A stretch of DNA of 64,000 bases from Certhia americana. Taxonomy: Eukaryota; Chordata; Aves; Passeriformes; Certhiidae. The notes beneath the pieces were generated by a model. The model was not told the DNA's origin. It saw only the letters and a program-made list of their open reading frames with translations, and searched no databases. Where the stretch lies: positions 41,691,715 to 41,755,714 of the forward strand of contig CM031879.1 of NCBI GenBank assembly GCA_018697195.1, given 5' to 3'. A program made the translations under genes and the position numbers. Of this stretch, positions 38,624 to 51,100 are shown one piece after another. Position 1 is the first letter of the stretch; every line of letters starts with the position of its first letter.

Positions 38624-39025
38624 AAATCAGTGAATCATTTAGGCTGGTAAAGAATTCTAAGATCATCAAGTCCTACTCTACCCTCAGCACCACCATGTTC
38701 ACCACTAAGCCATGTCCTTAAGTGTCACATTTTTCATTGACACTTTTTTTGAAGACTTCCAGAGGTGCTGACCACTTCCCTGGGCAGCCTGCTCTAGGGC
38801 TTGAGAACTTTTTTGGTGGAGAATATCTCAATATCCAATCCAAATCTCTCCAGGCTGTTTGAGACCGTTTCCTCTTGTCCTGTCACTTGTTACTTGGGAG
38901 AAAAGATGGATCTTCACCTGTCTATAATCTCCTTTCAGGTAGCTGTAGAGAGAGATAAGGTCTTCCCTCAGCTTTCTTTCCTCAAGGCTAAACAACCCCA
39001 GTTGCCTCAGCTGATACAGATCTAC
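38624..39025 (-). mobile_element. CR1 LINE, 3' segment (about 400 bp)
   Basis: This reads as the reverse complement of the CR1 3' region along almost its whole length. Family landmarks in left-to-right order are: GAATCATTTAGG (tail), AAGATCATCAAGTCCTAC, CACCACCATG, CTTCCCTGGGCAGCCTG, AATATCCAATCCAAA, TTTCCTCTTGTCCTGTCAC, TTGTTACTTGGGAGAA, CTCCTTTCAGGTAGCTGTAG, and AGGCTAAACAACCCCAG. The octamer tail is reduced to about one unit. The right end (5' end of the element) fades after CCTCAGCTGATACAGATC. CR1 copies are usually 5'-truncated, so this is a normal dead insertion. It carries the end of ORF2 and the 3' UTR, with no intact coding frame. Confidence 0.96.
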
Positions 39026-42000
39026 AGCTTAATTTTGTGATGCACAGACAGGCACGTCCTCTCTACTATCTTCCATAAAATTCTCTTCTCCCTCTCCAGC
39101 TGCTTTAGTAAGGCAGTGGACCTACTTACATTTAATGTGATGAATCTCAGTTTACCTGGATGCAGAAACTTACACTAACCTTCACTGCCCAAAATCTATC
39201 ACTTCCAAGGTAATTTAACAGCAGAGGCAGAACCAACTGAGCACTTTTACTGCTTCTTCTGCCTTGTTAAAAGAGTCTGGAAATGTGGGTCAGATGGATG
39301 TACCACTTCCTGCAAAATGCCATACAGGCAGCTGATCCAGTTCAGCCTTGCTGAAGCCTGTGCCCAAACCTTAGTGATGTCACTTGTTTTTCTGAAGGCT
39401 CAGAGTGATGTTTGAGGGAGCTGGAAAGTGCCCAAGTCATAACACAGTACAATCTTATTTCAGCAAGAACCTCAGTTGTCCACAGCACTGCCTCCCAAAT
39501 TCTTGTAGTCTGCAACTCACAAAGATGTGAGATGCTGTTAAGACACAGAATAATGCAAAGCTGATCCAGGCAAAGCCACAACAGATTAGAGTGAGTTATG
39601 GAAGTGTTTTCTAATGTAAATCCTTCATATTTTTAACCCTCCATTCTTGCAAATAGCTTCTTCATTTTGCCTCAAGCTTTCTGGAAAAAATAAGATCAGA
39701 TCTGTGGAATTCAGACCATTTTTGTTGGTTAGCTAGAAATGAAGGATGAGCCAAAATAAGGCATGAAATTGAAAACTCTTTTCTCAGTGATAAGGAACAC
39801 TGTCAGATGCCTTGGATGAAATACTTGACCTAGCAGCCTTTCCATCTCAAGAGTCATTGATTAAAGTGATAATTAGCAATTTCCTTAATTATGCATAATA
39901 TTTCTGGTTATCTGGATTTCTTGCTTTGTCCCCATCAAGTTCTTTTCAATTTCACTTTCCTTAATTTATTGCTAGGTTTTGATATAAAAGATTAAAGATA
40001 TAATTACCTTCATTGCATGTCTACAGAGCACCAGACTCCAAATCTGTCTTCAATCCACATGAAAATAACTTTAATATTTTATAATATCTCCAGCTTCACC
40101 TCCCCCAATTATTTAATTCAACCATAACATAGCATTTGAAAAGAAACATTAATATAAGTAATAAATTATTGGCAAATGCAGAAAATGAGAAAAATGATCA
40201 TGCTAGATTTTTCTAAGCACAGTTATCTGAAAGGACTTGATATGTACAGCTCATAAATCTCCTTTATACAGTTATTGTTAGGGAAGACAAGGGCTGAACC
40301 TCTGTGGCTATCAAGATGAGGGAAACAGTGTGGTGTAGAGATCCCAAGCCAACAGCAGTCTGAGCCCCTCTGCTCACACACAGTGGCCACTGATATTCCA
40401 GGTTATCATTCTTCCTACAAACTGCAAGCTTCAAGCCAAAGCTCCACTGCCTCAGTGGCAAAAGTTTCACCAGCCCATTGTTTCTGCAGTGTGCTCTCTT
40501 CCAAAATTGCAAGGACAGGTTGCACAGAGAATGGGAAGGCAGGACAACTAACTCAGGCCAAGCATTAAGGAGCAGTCTTTCCTGATAAATCCTGATAGAT
40601 ATCCACAGGTTTAACAAACTTTTGCAGTAATGCCACCCTTTTACAGCCTTTGTATTTGCCTAGAAAAAGTAATGGGATTTTTTCTGACCCACCTATTCAG
40701 ATAAACTCAATTTTAGATATGTTTCAGTACCCAATTCTCTATAGTCCTCAAAATCCCCACATGGCATAGATGCCATCTGCTATGCTTGTTTTACCTGGAA
40801 CAGCTGATCCCTGCTGTGTGGGGATATTCTCTCTAAGCTGGATGCTAACATTGCTTTTACAATTAAGCATCATGTCATCAGCCTGCTGCTAACATTCCTT
40901 GCTCAGCTCTGGCAATGCCTTTAGGGACAGTTATATTCATTGGTGGATACAGTGATGCCTTGAATGGATGCTGTTCAGACATTTCTTTGCTCTTATCTCA
41001 CTCTTTAGAAAACAACACTGTTTGTCCCAATTTCATCAGCAGATAAACAAGTCATCTTCCCAAGATTTTATCACATGTTGACAAATAGGTATATGCCTTC
41101 AGTGGGGAGACTGAGATGATGTATAAGCTACTTTTTACTTCACTTCACTGGCCAGAACCACTTCAGTTTTGTCCAGCTATTTTTCATCAAAATCTTGCAT
41201 AAACATTTTCACCCTGTCGTTTTACAGGTGTGAAAACATTTGTTTTAGCAAAATGCCTTCTTCATTCTCCTGACAGCTCCAATACAATATTGTTTTGTCC
41301 TGGATTATAAAAAATGACAATATTTTATCCTATGATCTTTTCATTTTGATCTGAAATTTAGTTGAAGCTTTGAGCAATATTATGAAACACAACATATATT
41401 ATAAACACAACAATGAAGGGTGTGATTTCCAGTTCATGGTATTGCTCCCCTTTGAATACTGCTACTGTACCTGCAGTGGAAAAGGACTTGTCCTCAGGTC
41501 ACCTTAAGACACATTGTTAGTAAGGAAATAAGCGACATGAAATTTAATTAAAAGTTTTGAAATTGTTTCTGGGTAAATATTTAGGTTTTTTCTGATTTCA
41601 CCACATGTCAGGAATTTAAAAATAATTTTCCAATGAAGGATCTCCTAGCTCCTCTTTCTCTTCACACAGTAAAACTTGACATTGTACTGTTCCACCAATA
41701 CATTAAATTAAATTAACAGAAGAAAGGGATAAATCTTCCCAGAAAAATCTGCATTTTGACAGTCCATTTGCAGAGTAACGTTACCTTATACAGCAGATAT
41801 GAAAGTGAGAAATATTTTGCCTAATGAGGATTCTTATCCCTCCTCTTTTTGTAAGTGCAAGGCCTGTGCTAAGCAGAATGCACTAAGAACCTTGAGCTCA
41901 AGAAATGTCTGACACTTCTTATGATTGAAGGTCCTAAGTGCTTCAAGACTGGGATCTTAGAAGCAGAACTTTGGGGAATACCTTATTAACTTAATATATC

Positions 42001-44670
42001 AGTACTTTCTGTTTGATCTGCAGGTTTTTGCACTTTCTTGGTTTGGGCTGTGGTTTTTATTTTGTTTTCCCATTTTCTTGACAACATTCATTGACAACAA
42101 ATGTAGCTGGTAATAAAGAGAATGGATGATATTATAATAAAAACTAGAAATGCTGCAAGAATGACAGCTATAGCAAGGACTCTTTAAACTTTTAATTATC
42201 ATTCTGCAATTGTCTATATACCTTTCTTTTAAACTGGTATTAAAAAGTCCTAATAATTATATCCACTCCACCATGAAGCAGGAATTGGATATAAGAAAGC
42301 AGATGAAGATGAAAAACTACCTTTCCACTCTTGAATTAACCTCTCATAGAAATAAATGGGTGCATTCTCATGTTCAACAAAGAGGAAGGTAATGGATAAG
42401 GGAAAAACATTATTTTCACTGTGCTTCTTGGCATCAAAGCCTAGTTTTCTTGTAAAAGAATAATAAAAGTAGAGATATGTAAGGGAGAAAATGGTAATCT
42501 CCCAGCATACTCAATATGTTTCCAAAATAACAGCCTCCTTACAAGCTGCTGTGCACTGGCACCATTCTGCTCACAAATAGTCTGGAAGATGCTATTCATG
42601 TACAAGTCTAACACGGTGGAGACAAAGTTTATGATTTCCCTTGTCCTGGCCCACACAATCCTAGGTGAGGTAAATCACTGGAAAAGGATATTTTTTTCTT
42701 CTCTTCAGAGAAAAAAAATAATAAAAACAACCAAAACAGAGTAACATTGTTATTACTAGCCTACTTTATGAGACATCCCTGAAATCCATGATCTGGGTTT
42801 TTTAATAGTTTATTTGGACCTGAGCCGCATCAGTTATCTGTATTTAAACCTTTTTTGGGTCATTTGCCACTGAATCAAACACATTAGTGAATATAGCTGA
42901 TCAGCTCTGATTTCAGATGGTGAAGTCTTTCTAAAAGGGTCAGCTACAGAGCTATAGCTATGGTGCAAGACCCCAGCTTAACATTGCTCACCTCAATAAA
43001 TGTGCAAGTCAAAATGTGTATTTCAGTCTCATCACAATTGTTTAGCCATTGAGTGGCCTTGACAACTGATTATCTGCCTTTTTTATTGTGTCTGTCCTTG
43101 AGGGAAATACCAAACAACCAAACTTCAAAGTAAAAAGCTCAGCTCTATAAAACCAGAAAAAGATAAGCCAATGATTAAATTCCACTGGGTTATACTGAGG
43201 TGTTGCTAAGTCTCCTTCTCAATCTGTTCTGAAATGCACAAATTGCATCTATCTCCACAATCTACCAGGTATTCACTTAGTGATATTGCATTTTTAATAT
43301 CCTTTACAACTGTAACCTGTGGAAATGTTACTAAGAGGAAACCTAATTCCTCATTGATAGCAGCAAAAAAAGGCAGAATAATTTACAAGGTTTTACAAGG
43401 TTTTATTTATGCTATTTTGGGATTTACTAGTACTTTAAATGCATATCTACATTTAACAATCCTGTTTCTACACACATATAACTGTGCAGTAAAAGAGGGA
43501 AGCTATGACACTGCATCAGCTTGTTTGCTAAGAAGCAAAAATATCCAGGGACTTCAAATGGGAAAGAAACCTATAAATGACAGCCACGAGAGACAGCTAG
43601 AGCAATACCTCCCTGCCTCCCTCATTTCAGCAGCACTGGAACAACTGAGATGGAACTGCCTTTGGGTGAGCCTGTGCTTAAAGACTATCAGGTAAAAACC
43701 CTCAGAAACTAAATGCACTGAGCTCTAAAAGAAATTTAGAGAGCACTTGGCTGTTTGAGAGAGGGACATGCCACTCTCTGCTCAGTTCAATGGAGCCCCA
43801 TACAAAAAGACAGGCTGTGAGATCTGCCAAGTAGACTTGAAGACAAAACTATTATGATGAAAGAAACGAAGAAAAGAACTATCATCAAAGAGATTCAGAT
43901 TTTACTTATACATAGTTTATTGCAAGTAGATTCCACAAATTATGTTATACAGAAAACAGTCAAGGTCAGTAGCATATTTTCTCTGCTTTTCAGATTAAAG
44001 GTTTTATACATTAGAAATGCATAATGTCAGATAGTTCAGCACTTTTATTTCTTTCCTCAGCTGTTTTTCTCTTGATGCTTTGTTCTTCAGGCACATGTAG
44101 CCTAGTGTGGGCTTTGTCTGCAAGGCTGCCTCTCGTGTGAGCTGGTCAAATCTGTTAGGAAGAGACAATCCTCCACAAAAGAGCAGGAGCAGCAAGACAA
44201 GAAAACCTCTCAATATTTAATAGTTTCTTTCCATGAACCCATGAAAACATAGTTTAAATAGATGATGAATCAAAATTTAAATTAGTTAAGACACCATATA
44301 TGGAGCCTCATTGATAGTGGTTATTGGAGAAATGTAGATGTTTACAATGCAATAAGTGTTTAAAAGTGCTTCTGAATCAAAGGGATGCCTGGGAGTGGGC
44401 TTAAAATTATGTGAAATTACTGTCTTTTCAAAAACAGGGAGAAAACCAAGATTAGGCAGCTGCCAAACCTGCACTGTATTAGAAGAAAGCCTGTTTACAT
44501 CTGATTAATGAACACTTCAGAGTTCACTGAAGGAACTGGCTGCAGCCTATTGCTCTTCATCAATTGTTTTCCATTTATATATGGATTTGAGTGAAGAAAT
44601 TCCTGCTTTCCTGTAATTTTGGAGAGGCTTGTTTTGCAAAGGGTCATCAGCTTGATGGGAGGATAGGATT

Positions 44671-44673
<3 letters not shown>
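39026..44673. other. AT-rich unique sequence, no gene recognised
   Basis: About 5.6 kb without a recognisable exon, RNA gene or named repeat. ORFs such as - 40264-40617 (117 codons) and + 43234-43695 (153 codons) show no family signature I recognise. A homeodomain/POU-like motif cluster inside it (39855-39905) is listed separately. Confidence 0.55.
39855..39905. promoter_or_regulatory. Candidate homeodomain/POU motif cluster
   Basis: Within 51 bases lie ATTGATTAAA, GATAATTAGCAAT and CTTAATTATGCATAATA. The last holds a perfect 12-bp palindrome, ATTATGCATAAT (39888-39899), which contains POU-like ATGCATAAT halves. Such clusters are common in conserved non-coding enhancers, but AT-rich DNA produces them by chance. 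Only the motifs are observed; function is inferred. Confidence 0.2.
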
Positions 44674-44706
<33 letters not shown>

Positions 44707-44710
44707 TTTT
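44674..44710. repeat. (ATTT)9 tetranucleotide microsatellite
   Basis: Nine perfect ATTT units followed by extra T, then CCTTCTTATC. A simple repeat. Confidence 0.93.
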
Positions 44711-45530
44711 CCTTCTTATCCCATCACTGTGATCTCAGGTCATGTACATAATCATTTGAAAAGATAATCTCTAGGCTTCCCAAGTCTTCCAACCATTGGG
44801 CTTTCAGCTGTACTCTTTCCCAAAATCCAGGATAATTGCTATCCCTTTTACATCCATATCATCTCAAAAATGCCTCCCTACTTTTGCCACATTATTCTCC
44901 ACGTTTTCATAGCACTTCTCCTATTTCAGTAGCAATTTCATACTTCCTGACCTACCTTCCTTGTTAGTGCAGCCAAGATGCTGCCTTGACCCTGCCTGGC
45001 TTCTTTTTCCAGTCTACCCAGGTGATTCACATAAGTCCACAATATTTTACTTGGAAATCAGCACAATGGCTCAATTCCCATGGCATCACATACAAAATTA
45101 TTTCTTTCAAGTCTCCACAGAATTTATGTTACCTACTGGCATACCATGTTGCGACCCTTAACTTGCTCATTCCTTTCCATACACCCTTTGGACCTTTATT
45201 CCACAAATCCTGTGCTGACAAAGGTGTGCTTCAAATGAGACTCCAGCTCTGTGACCAAGTCTGCTTCTTCTGTCCAGGTCTCATCTTAGAGCCCATTCCT
45301 TTCAACTGTGTCACTATTCCTTCACCTCCATTTGTGCACTGTTACGCATTCATCTCATTAAATATTTAGTAGGTAAATTTTTTTGTTAAAAAAAGAAGGA
45401 ATGCAAAATAAAAATTAGATTACTTTGTAGAAGAATCAGACTCGTACATCAGCAAAATTTCTCAAAAAGTCCTGTAGAAATTCTACCAGTCCACAGAGGT
45501 GATGATCTCTTCAGCACAAGGGCTAGTTCT
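44711..45530. other. Unique sequence, nothing recognised
   Basis: Two overlapping + strand ORFs (44961-45161 and 44986-45369, the latter 127 codons) in different frames match nothing I recognise. No repeat family is visible. Confidence 0.55.
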
Positions 45531-45667
45531 TTTATTATATTGTACTATACCAGTATAATATACATTATATATACTATACATATTTATTATTCTATAGTAG
45601 ATTATATATTATAGATGATATTATATATTATAGATTATTATATAGTATATATGCATTATTCTATACC
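45531..45667. repeat. AT-rich imperfect palindromic/tandem patch
   Basis: About 137 bases almost entirely of A and T with repeated TATA, TATAGAT and ATTATATATTATAGAT words. The last word occurs twice in near-tandem around 45601-45634. Many segments are self-complementary, so cruciform or hairpin formation is plausible. It is an AT-rich low-complexity region. Confidence 0.85.
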
Positions 45668-48074
45668 GAAAGAGCCTCAGTCTCACTATAAATGTAAATC
45701 AACAGCATTATAATACATATCATAGAAATGATAGGTATCAGAGGAAGCAAAAGATGAAGCTCAAGTAATGGCCTGAGATTCAGGGGCTTTCAAATTAATT
45801 CAGATTCTACCTGGATGTAAAACCATGGATGTGCCTGGATAAGTGATTTATGCTTCTGTGGCTCTCTGGGGTAGAACAACACTGAGTTTCCCTGGAATTG
45901 CTGTTTTGCATCTCTACCATTAGCACTGGAAAATACTCAGGGCAGAGTCCCCCTCACTACACATATGATGCCTGCAGCAAAGAAACTCCAAACTCCTCTG
46001 GACTCCTGGGCTTTAACATATTATGAATGTTTCATTAAGGGTTTACTAGTAATATAGCAGTTACTGGTAATGCTGAAAAATGCTTTTTCTTCCTTTTTTT
46101 CTTTCTCACAGACATAGGCATACACACCCCATTCACACAGGCTTTCTTTGGCTGCTATCACCACCACTCACTGACCTTTGAAATATGTAAATAAAAGTGC
46201 TCAGAAATAAAGCTGGCAGCAACAGCAGCCCGACTATCGTCATTCAAAATCTGAAACAAGTGGGGCCATAGTTTGCAAGCTGTCTTCATAATTACTTGAA
46301 GCAGTTGTCACTCTGGCTCTAGTTTGTTCATTACACCCCAAACAAACAGCTGATATTTGTTAAAGCACATAAGCCACTCTGTTGAGGCAGGGTTCTTTAT
46401 TGTGAGGAACCCTGCAGCTGCAAGTCACATGCAGTTCATAGTATTTCCTGATTTCCTTTGCTTTATTTGCTTCCCTGCATTCCCTTTACAGCAATGTCTT
46501 TTTTACCAGAGAGGGAGAGAGTTATCAAACCAAACACAATAAGGTAAACATTAGCTGACATAAAGCTTGATAGGCTTAAGGTTTATGACCCAAATCTGGT
46601 TCCCATTAAAGAAATACTTTTGCTGTCGTAAAAAATGCTTAGCAATAAGAAAGTCTAGGATGGCATCTGAGACTTCTGCACTCCAATGAAACAACTGCCA
46701 CTCAGAGTTCAGCACCCTCCCTCAGCAGTTGCCTGAAAGGGAAGCAAATGGACGGCATCAATATGAGCAGAATTGAGTGATTTTGGGGATTTCCTTTCTT
46801 CGCTTTTTTGCTGCTTTCCTCCTGAAAATGGAGGCTGTGGCTATTGTTTTGCAATGGTTTATACTCAACTGTTTTATGGTTGTGATCTCTGATGAGCTAC
46901 TGGGTGAAAGATTTCAGTCTGTAGTTGGCAGGTTTTCCATGGCTGCTGGTGGAGATGAAGGAATGGAGAAGGTGTGCAGAAAGCAGAATTGGTTTCCTTT
47001 GTGCTGTATGAGGGAAAAAATCCTGTCTGATAAGACTGGTTTTGAGCTTATTCTGGCAACATGAGCTTGAAAGAATAAAACCAAATGTGATGCAGTAGGC
47101 AAAAGAAGCTGACAGAGTCTTGTACAAGACTAAACTCAAAATAAGCTCTAGATGTGTGAACAGAGATCTCAGCCTGATCATCTTCACATCTTCACTGAAA
47201 GGAATAAAACTTCTTTTAAAGTAGAGGAGAAAAATCCAAAACAATGAAAGATTTCAAATGTTGCATATTTCATTTTGAAACATCTCATAATCCCTTTCTC
47301 ATTACTTTCAGAGAATTTTTATATGCAGAACTCCTGTTTGTCAGACTTTCAGATGGTAATCAGTTGTCCTTGTTGGAGGGGAAGAATAACTGAGGTGCTG
47401 TTACTGCAACACTTTAAAATGTGCATAAGACAGTCAAGGTAAGAAAAGATCTGTAAAAGGAGAAAATGTGATTTATTTCTACACTGTTGAGTTGTAGGTC
47501 CAAGATCATTGGTGTGGAAACATGAGTCCAGCACATTGTCCATCTGACATCTGTGCATCCTGCAAATACGTAGCAATGCTGAGCTATTTGAGATAATGCT
47601 TTTATCTAGACAGACAAAAGATGCATTCCTAGACTGCTAATCAATCTTTCCATTAAACATGAGACAATGAGAAAGAAAGAAGGAAAGTGAGAGGCAGCGC
47701 AGGTGGTCTTGTAGGTGGGGATGGTAAAGTCATGTATTCTCTAAGAATTTCAAGAAGAAATTTCATTTCAGGGAAGGAGGTAAAGATTCATGTGTTCTTT
47801 TCACAGTTGCAGTATGTGCAACAAGTTAGCTTTTCATTATTCACAATTTATACCTTCAATTTCTCATTATCTTTCCTACATAGGGGCATATATAGCTTGC
47901 TTTCGACAGAGTTTACTTTGTCTTTCTGCTCTTGTTTGAGTCTGATTTTTATACTTTGCATGTAAGGGGTCAGATTTGACCTCTGCTATTTTGACAAGCA
48001 CCAGAAAAACCAAGGGTCTGGAAAAAAAAGGGAATGAACAATCCATAGTCTCAGCTTAGAGTATTTGCCACAAA
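45668..48074. other. AT-rich unique sequence, nothing recognised
   Basis: No exon or named repeat. Antisense-overlapping ORFs at 46777-47244 (95 codons + and 115 codons -) have no recognised family. A TTCAGCACC half-site near 46709 lacks the second half of a REST/NRSF element. Confidence 0.55.
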
Positions 48075-48154
48075 TACAATACAGTATTTGTGAATATATA
48101 CATATACAATATACATGTAGTATACAATACAGTAAGTGAATATATGTTTACAAT
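48075..48154 (+). repeat. Diverged local duplication (about 48-bp period)
   Basis: TACAATACAGTA at 48075-48086 recurs at 48123-48134, and GTGAATATAT follows both copies at corresponding positions. The copies differ by small indels and substitutions, so the duplication is not recent or arose by slippage in AT-rich DNA. Confidence 0.8.
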
Positions 48155-51100
48155 ACATCCTTCAGAAGGGGATAGAAGAACTTCCCAGGGTACAGCTCTC
48201 TGCTCTGAAAGGTGTTCTGGCTACTCCCTTACTCCACACTGAGATAAATCCTAGGGTATGAAATCCCATCCTTCCATGCTTGCCTTTTGGGGAAAAAAAA
48301 ATAAAGGGGAATCATGAGGCAAGAAGAATTTCAAAGTGTACAACCAATTACCAGTCTACAGTGTTAGTGGCAGTACTGCAGGGAGTATCTGTGCCTCCCT
48401 GCTCTAAAGGCTGGACATGATCCCTGTGACCTTGTCTCTGACAGTACCAAGCCAGTGTTGCAGTGGGCTGTCTCCCTGTACAGTCAGAGACAAAATTTTG
48501 TCCTGATGGCAGTTTTCTGTAATTCTGCTCAACCAAAAGAGTTTTTTCCCATTATTACATAAGTTAAACCATACCCAACACTAACCACACTGCAAAGCTG
48601 CAGAAGTAGAAATAACATCATGGGTTAACCTTGCAAAACTATTTTATCAACCTTTAACTATTTAATGATTCTGTCCCAAGTATCAGTGAATTGTTTGTGG
48701 GAAGGGTGAGGTAGAAACATGATGCTCCAGTAGATAACCCAAGATGAGTAATTTATTACAAGGCATGAGCTTCCACTTGCATCCATCCTGGGCTTCCTGG
48801 TTTTCTTATATGCATAGATAAAGCAAGTTTCATTGGAGTTTTGGCTAGCCTGACAAATTTTTCCAGCAGAAAATTTTCAAATTATTTTCCTTAGCAGCTC
48901 TGCCAGTAAGTGCACCCACTGAAAAGACAGCAGAATGTTTGTAAGGAAAGGGTGACAGCAGAGTAGCATTCTCCTAATATCCTTACCCAGACATGCCCTT
49001 CAATGACCAGAAAACTTTTTATGCTGGGAAATTTTAAAAGCAGGGGATACAGCTCACAAAGATCAAGGAGGGCATGGGAGTGTAAAGGGCTGCCAGAAGA
49101 GAGAGGTACTGGGCACAAAACTGATGACCACACTGAATCTTCTATAGAAAGTTTAAGATTTATTGATTGAAAGAATGAGGCAGCACTATAATGATATAGA
49201 AATATATGTTAAAAGGTAGTGTTAAGCATTACAAAAGGCACTATATCTCAGCTGGGAAGTGATGTTTCTAGAAAAAACTGTCAAATTTTTTTCCTTTCAG
49301 TAAATGTTTCCTTTGTCTAACTAATTAAACTGTCTGCTTGTACTGAGACAAGTACCATAAAGATGTTGCTACTTCTAAGTGGACTGAGAGCAGTTAAAGC
49401 CAAAGTAAAAAGCATCTTAATAATTATATTGCAACCAGTGTGTATTGAACTCTTAGTATCCAGTTTATACCTGTATGAAATACATTTTAAGGGACGAAGT
49501 TTGAAAAACATGTATCTAACAGGGAAATTTTTTTGTTTCCCCCATTTTCTCATTTTCCCTCTCTTTCCTGAGTATATTGTATTATTTAAATATCTTATAA
49601 GATAGACAGTGTTGTCCCTCAATTTAAATCCTGGAAAAAGAACATTAGAAAAAGTGACAAGGCTATCATTCAAACAAAAGGGTCACACTAGTGTCTTGTT
49701 ACTTCATTTTCATGACAAAGATTGCATATGACATTTAATACCCAATATCTTTCAAGAAATATAGTGAAGTCCTCCACCATTTTGACCTTTTCTTTGGTCT
49801 TTATTTCTGATTGGCTCTTCCATTCCCCTCTTTCCCAGGCATTATGGCCCCATCAATCAAGGAAATAGAGATTACAGTCCACTCTGAAACAATGCATATT
49901 CAAAGGAGGAACCATTAGGCCCCACATCTTCTGCAGCTTTAAGTTCTTATAAATAGGTCACTGGAAAATTCATCCTTTTAATTATACTTCTCCAGCCTAT
50001 TGCAACAAATTATACAATTATATAAATAATAAAGTCTTCAGGATTGGCAGAGATACTGTGTCCACAGCACCTAACAACATCTCTAGGCAACGGGTTTTCA
50101 TGAGGAATGGATTTGGCAGGACTGAACCAAGAATGCTCACTGAGGGGCAGCGGCTTTTATTCATTTCCAGATCAACCTTTGTGCTGCAACAGATTTCTTT
50201 CTCTTTTGTTCTTCATTTCCTTTCTGCCCTCTCTGTGTATGCTTTGGGGGGAGGGCAGGAAAAAATTGAAATAACACTTCAAAAATATCCACCTGTAAAA
50301 AGTATTAGTTGGTAACACCTAGTTCTTTGGTGGCAGTTTTCGACTGGAGATCTCAAAGCACTTCCCAGAAGTGGAAAGGTGTTGGGGAGGTGTATTTTTA
50401 GGAATTCCCTGTGTTTGATCCAGAGCCCACTGTGGAGCCAGGAATAGAATACAATGTTCCCCATTTCCCGTGCTGAGTGCTACTCCCTAGGAACCAAAAT
50501 CATTACTGAAATTGCACTGATAAAAACATGCATTTGGGTTTGTAGGAAGGTAACAGGAAACAATGAGAAACACCACAGAGGACCACCTGCTTCTCCTTTA
50601 TTCACTGTTGCTGTATTTCCTCACAAAAGAAACAGTGAGTTGTAAATTGCAATTCACAGCAATGACAAATAGATCAAGGGGTTTATGGTCACCAGTGACT
50701 GGCATCAGCTCTGAATTGTGCTCTGTGGTGACCAAATTCTTAGCCACGGCATTGAAGATATAGTGAAGCACCATTGAAGTTGCCAGCAGACAGTGCTTTG
50801 GTCAAGCAGCTCAGCAAACAAATTGGATTACATTCATACAGAGGAGGAAAGAGCATAAAGATAGGAAATGGACAAATACAAACATCAGGAAAGGGATTTT
50901 CAGAAATGCACAGACAGCTATAAAGAGACCCTGACTGAAAAAAGTCAATCTGAAAGAGGGGAAAAAAAGAGACCTCAAGCTTTTTATCATTGCCTATGCA
51001 GAGTCTGCAGCATGTACACACCATGGGTGCAACCTTGCAGTGAGGGCTGTATTTGGTCCTCAGTGCAGTCATCTATTACACACTGGACTCAGCACCTCAT

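Noticed and set aside
43234..43695. 153-codon + strand ORF as a gene
   Set aside because: No domain, signal or family recognised; no supporting exon boundaries.
46709..46732. REST/NRSF RE1 element
   Set aside because: Only the TTCAGCACC half is present; the second half is not recognisable.
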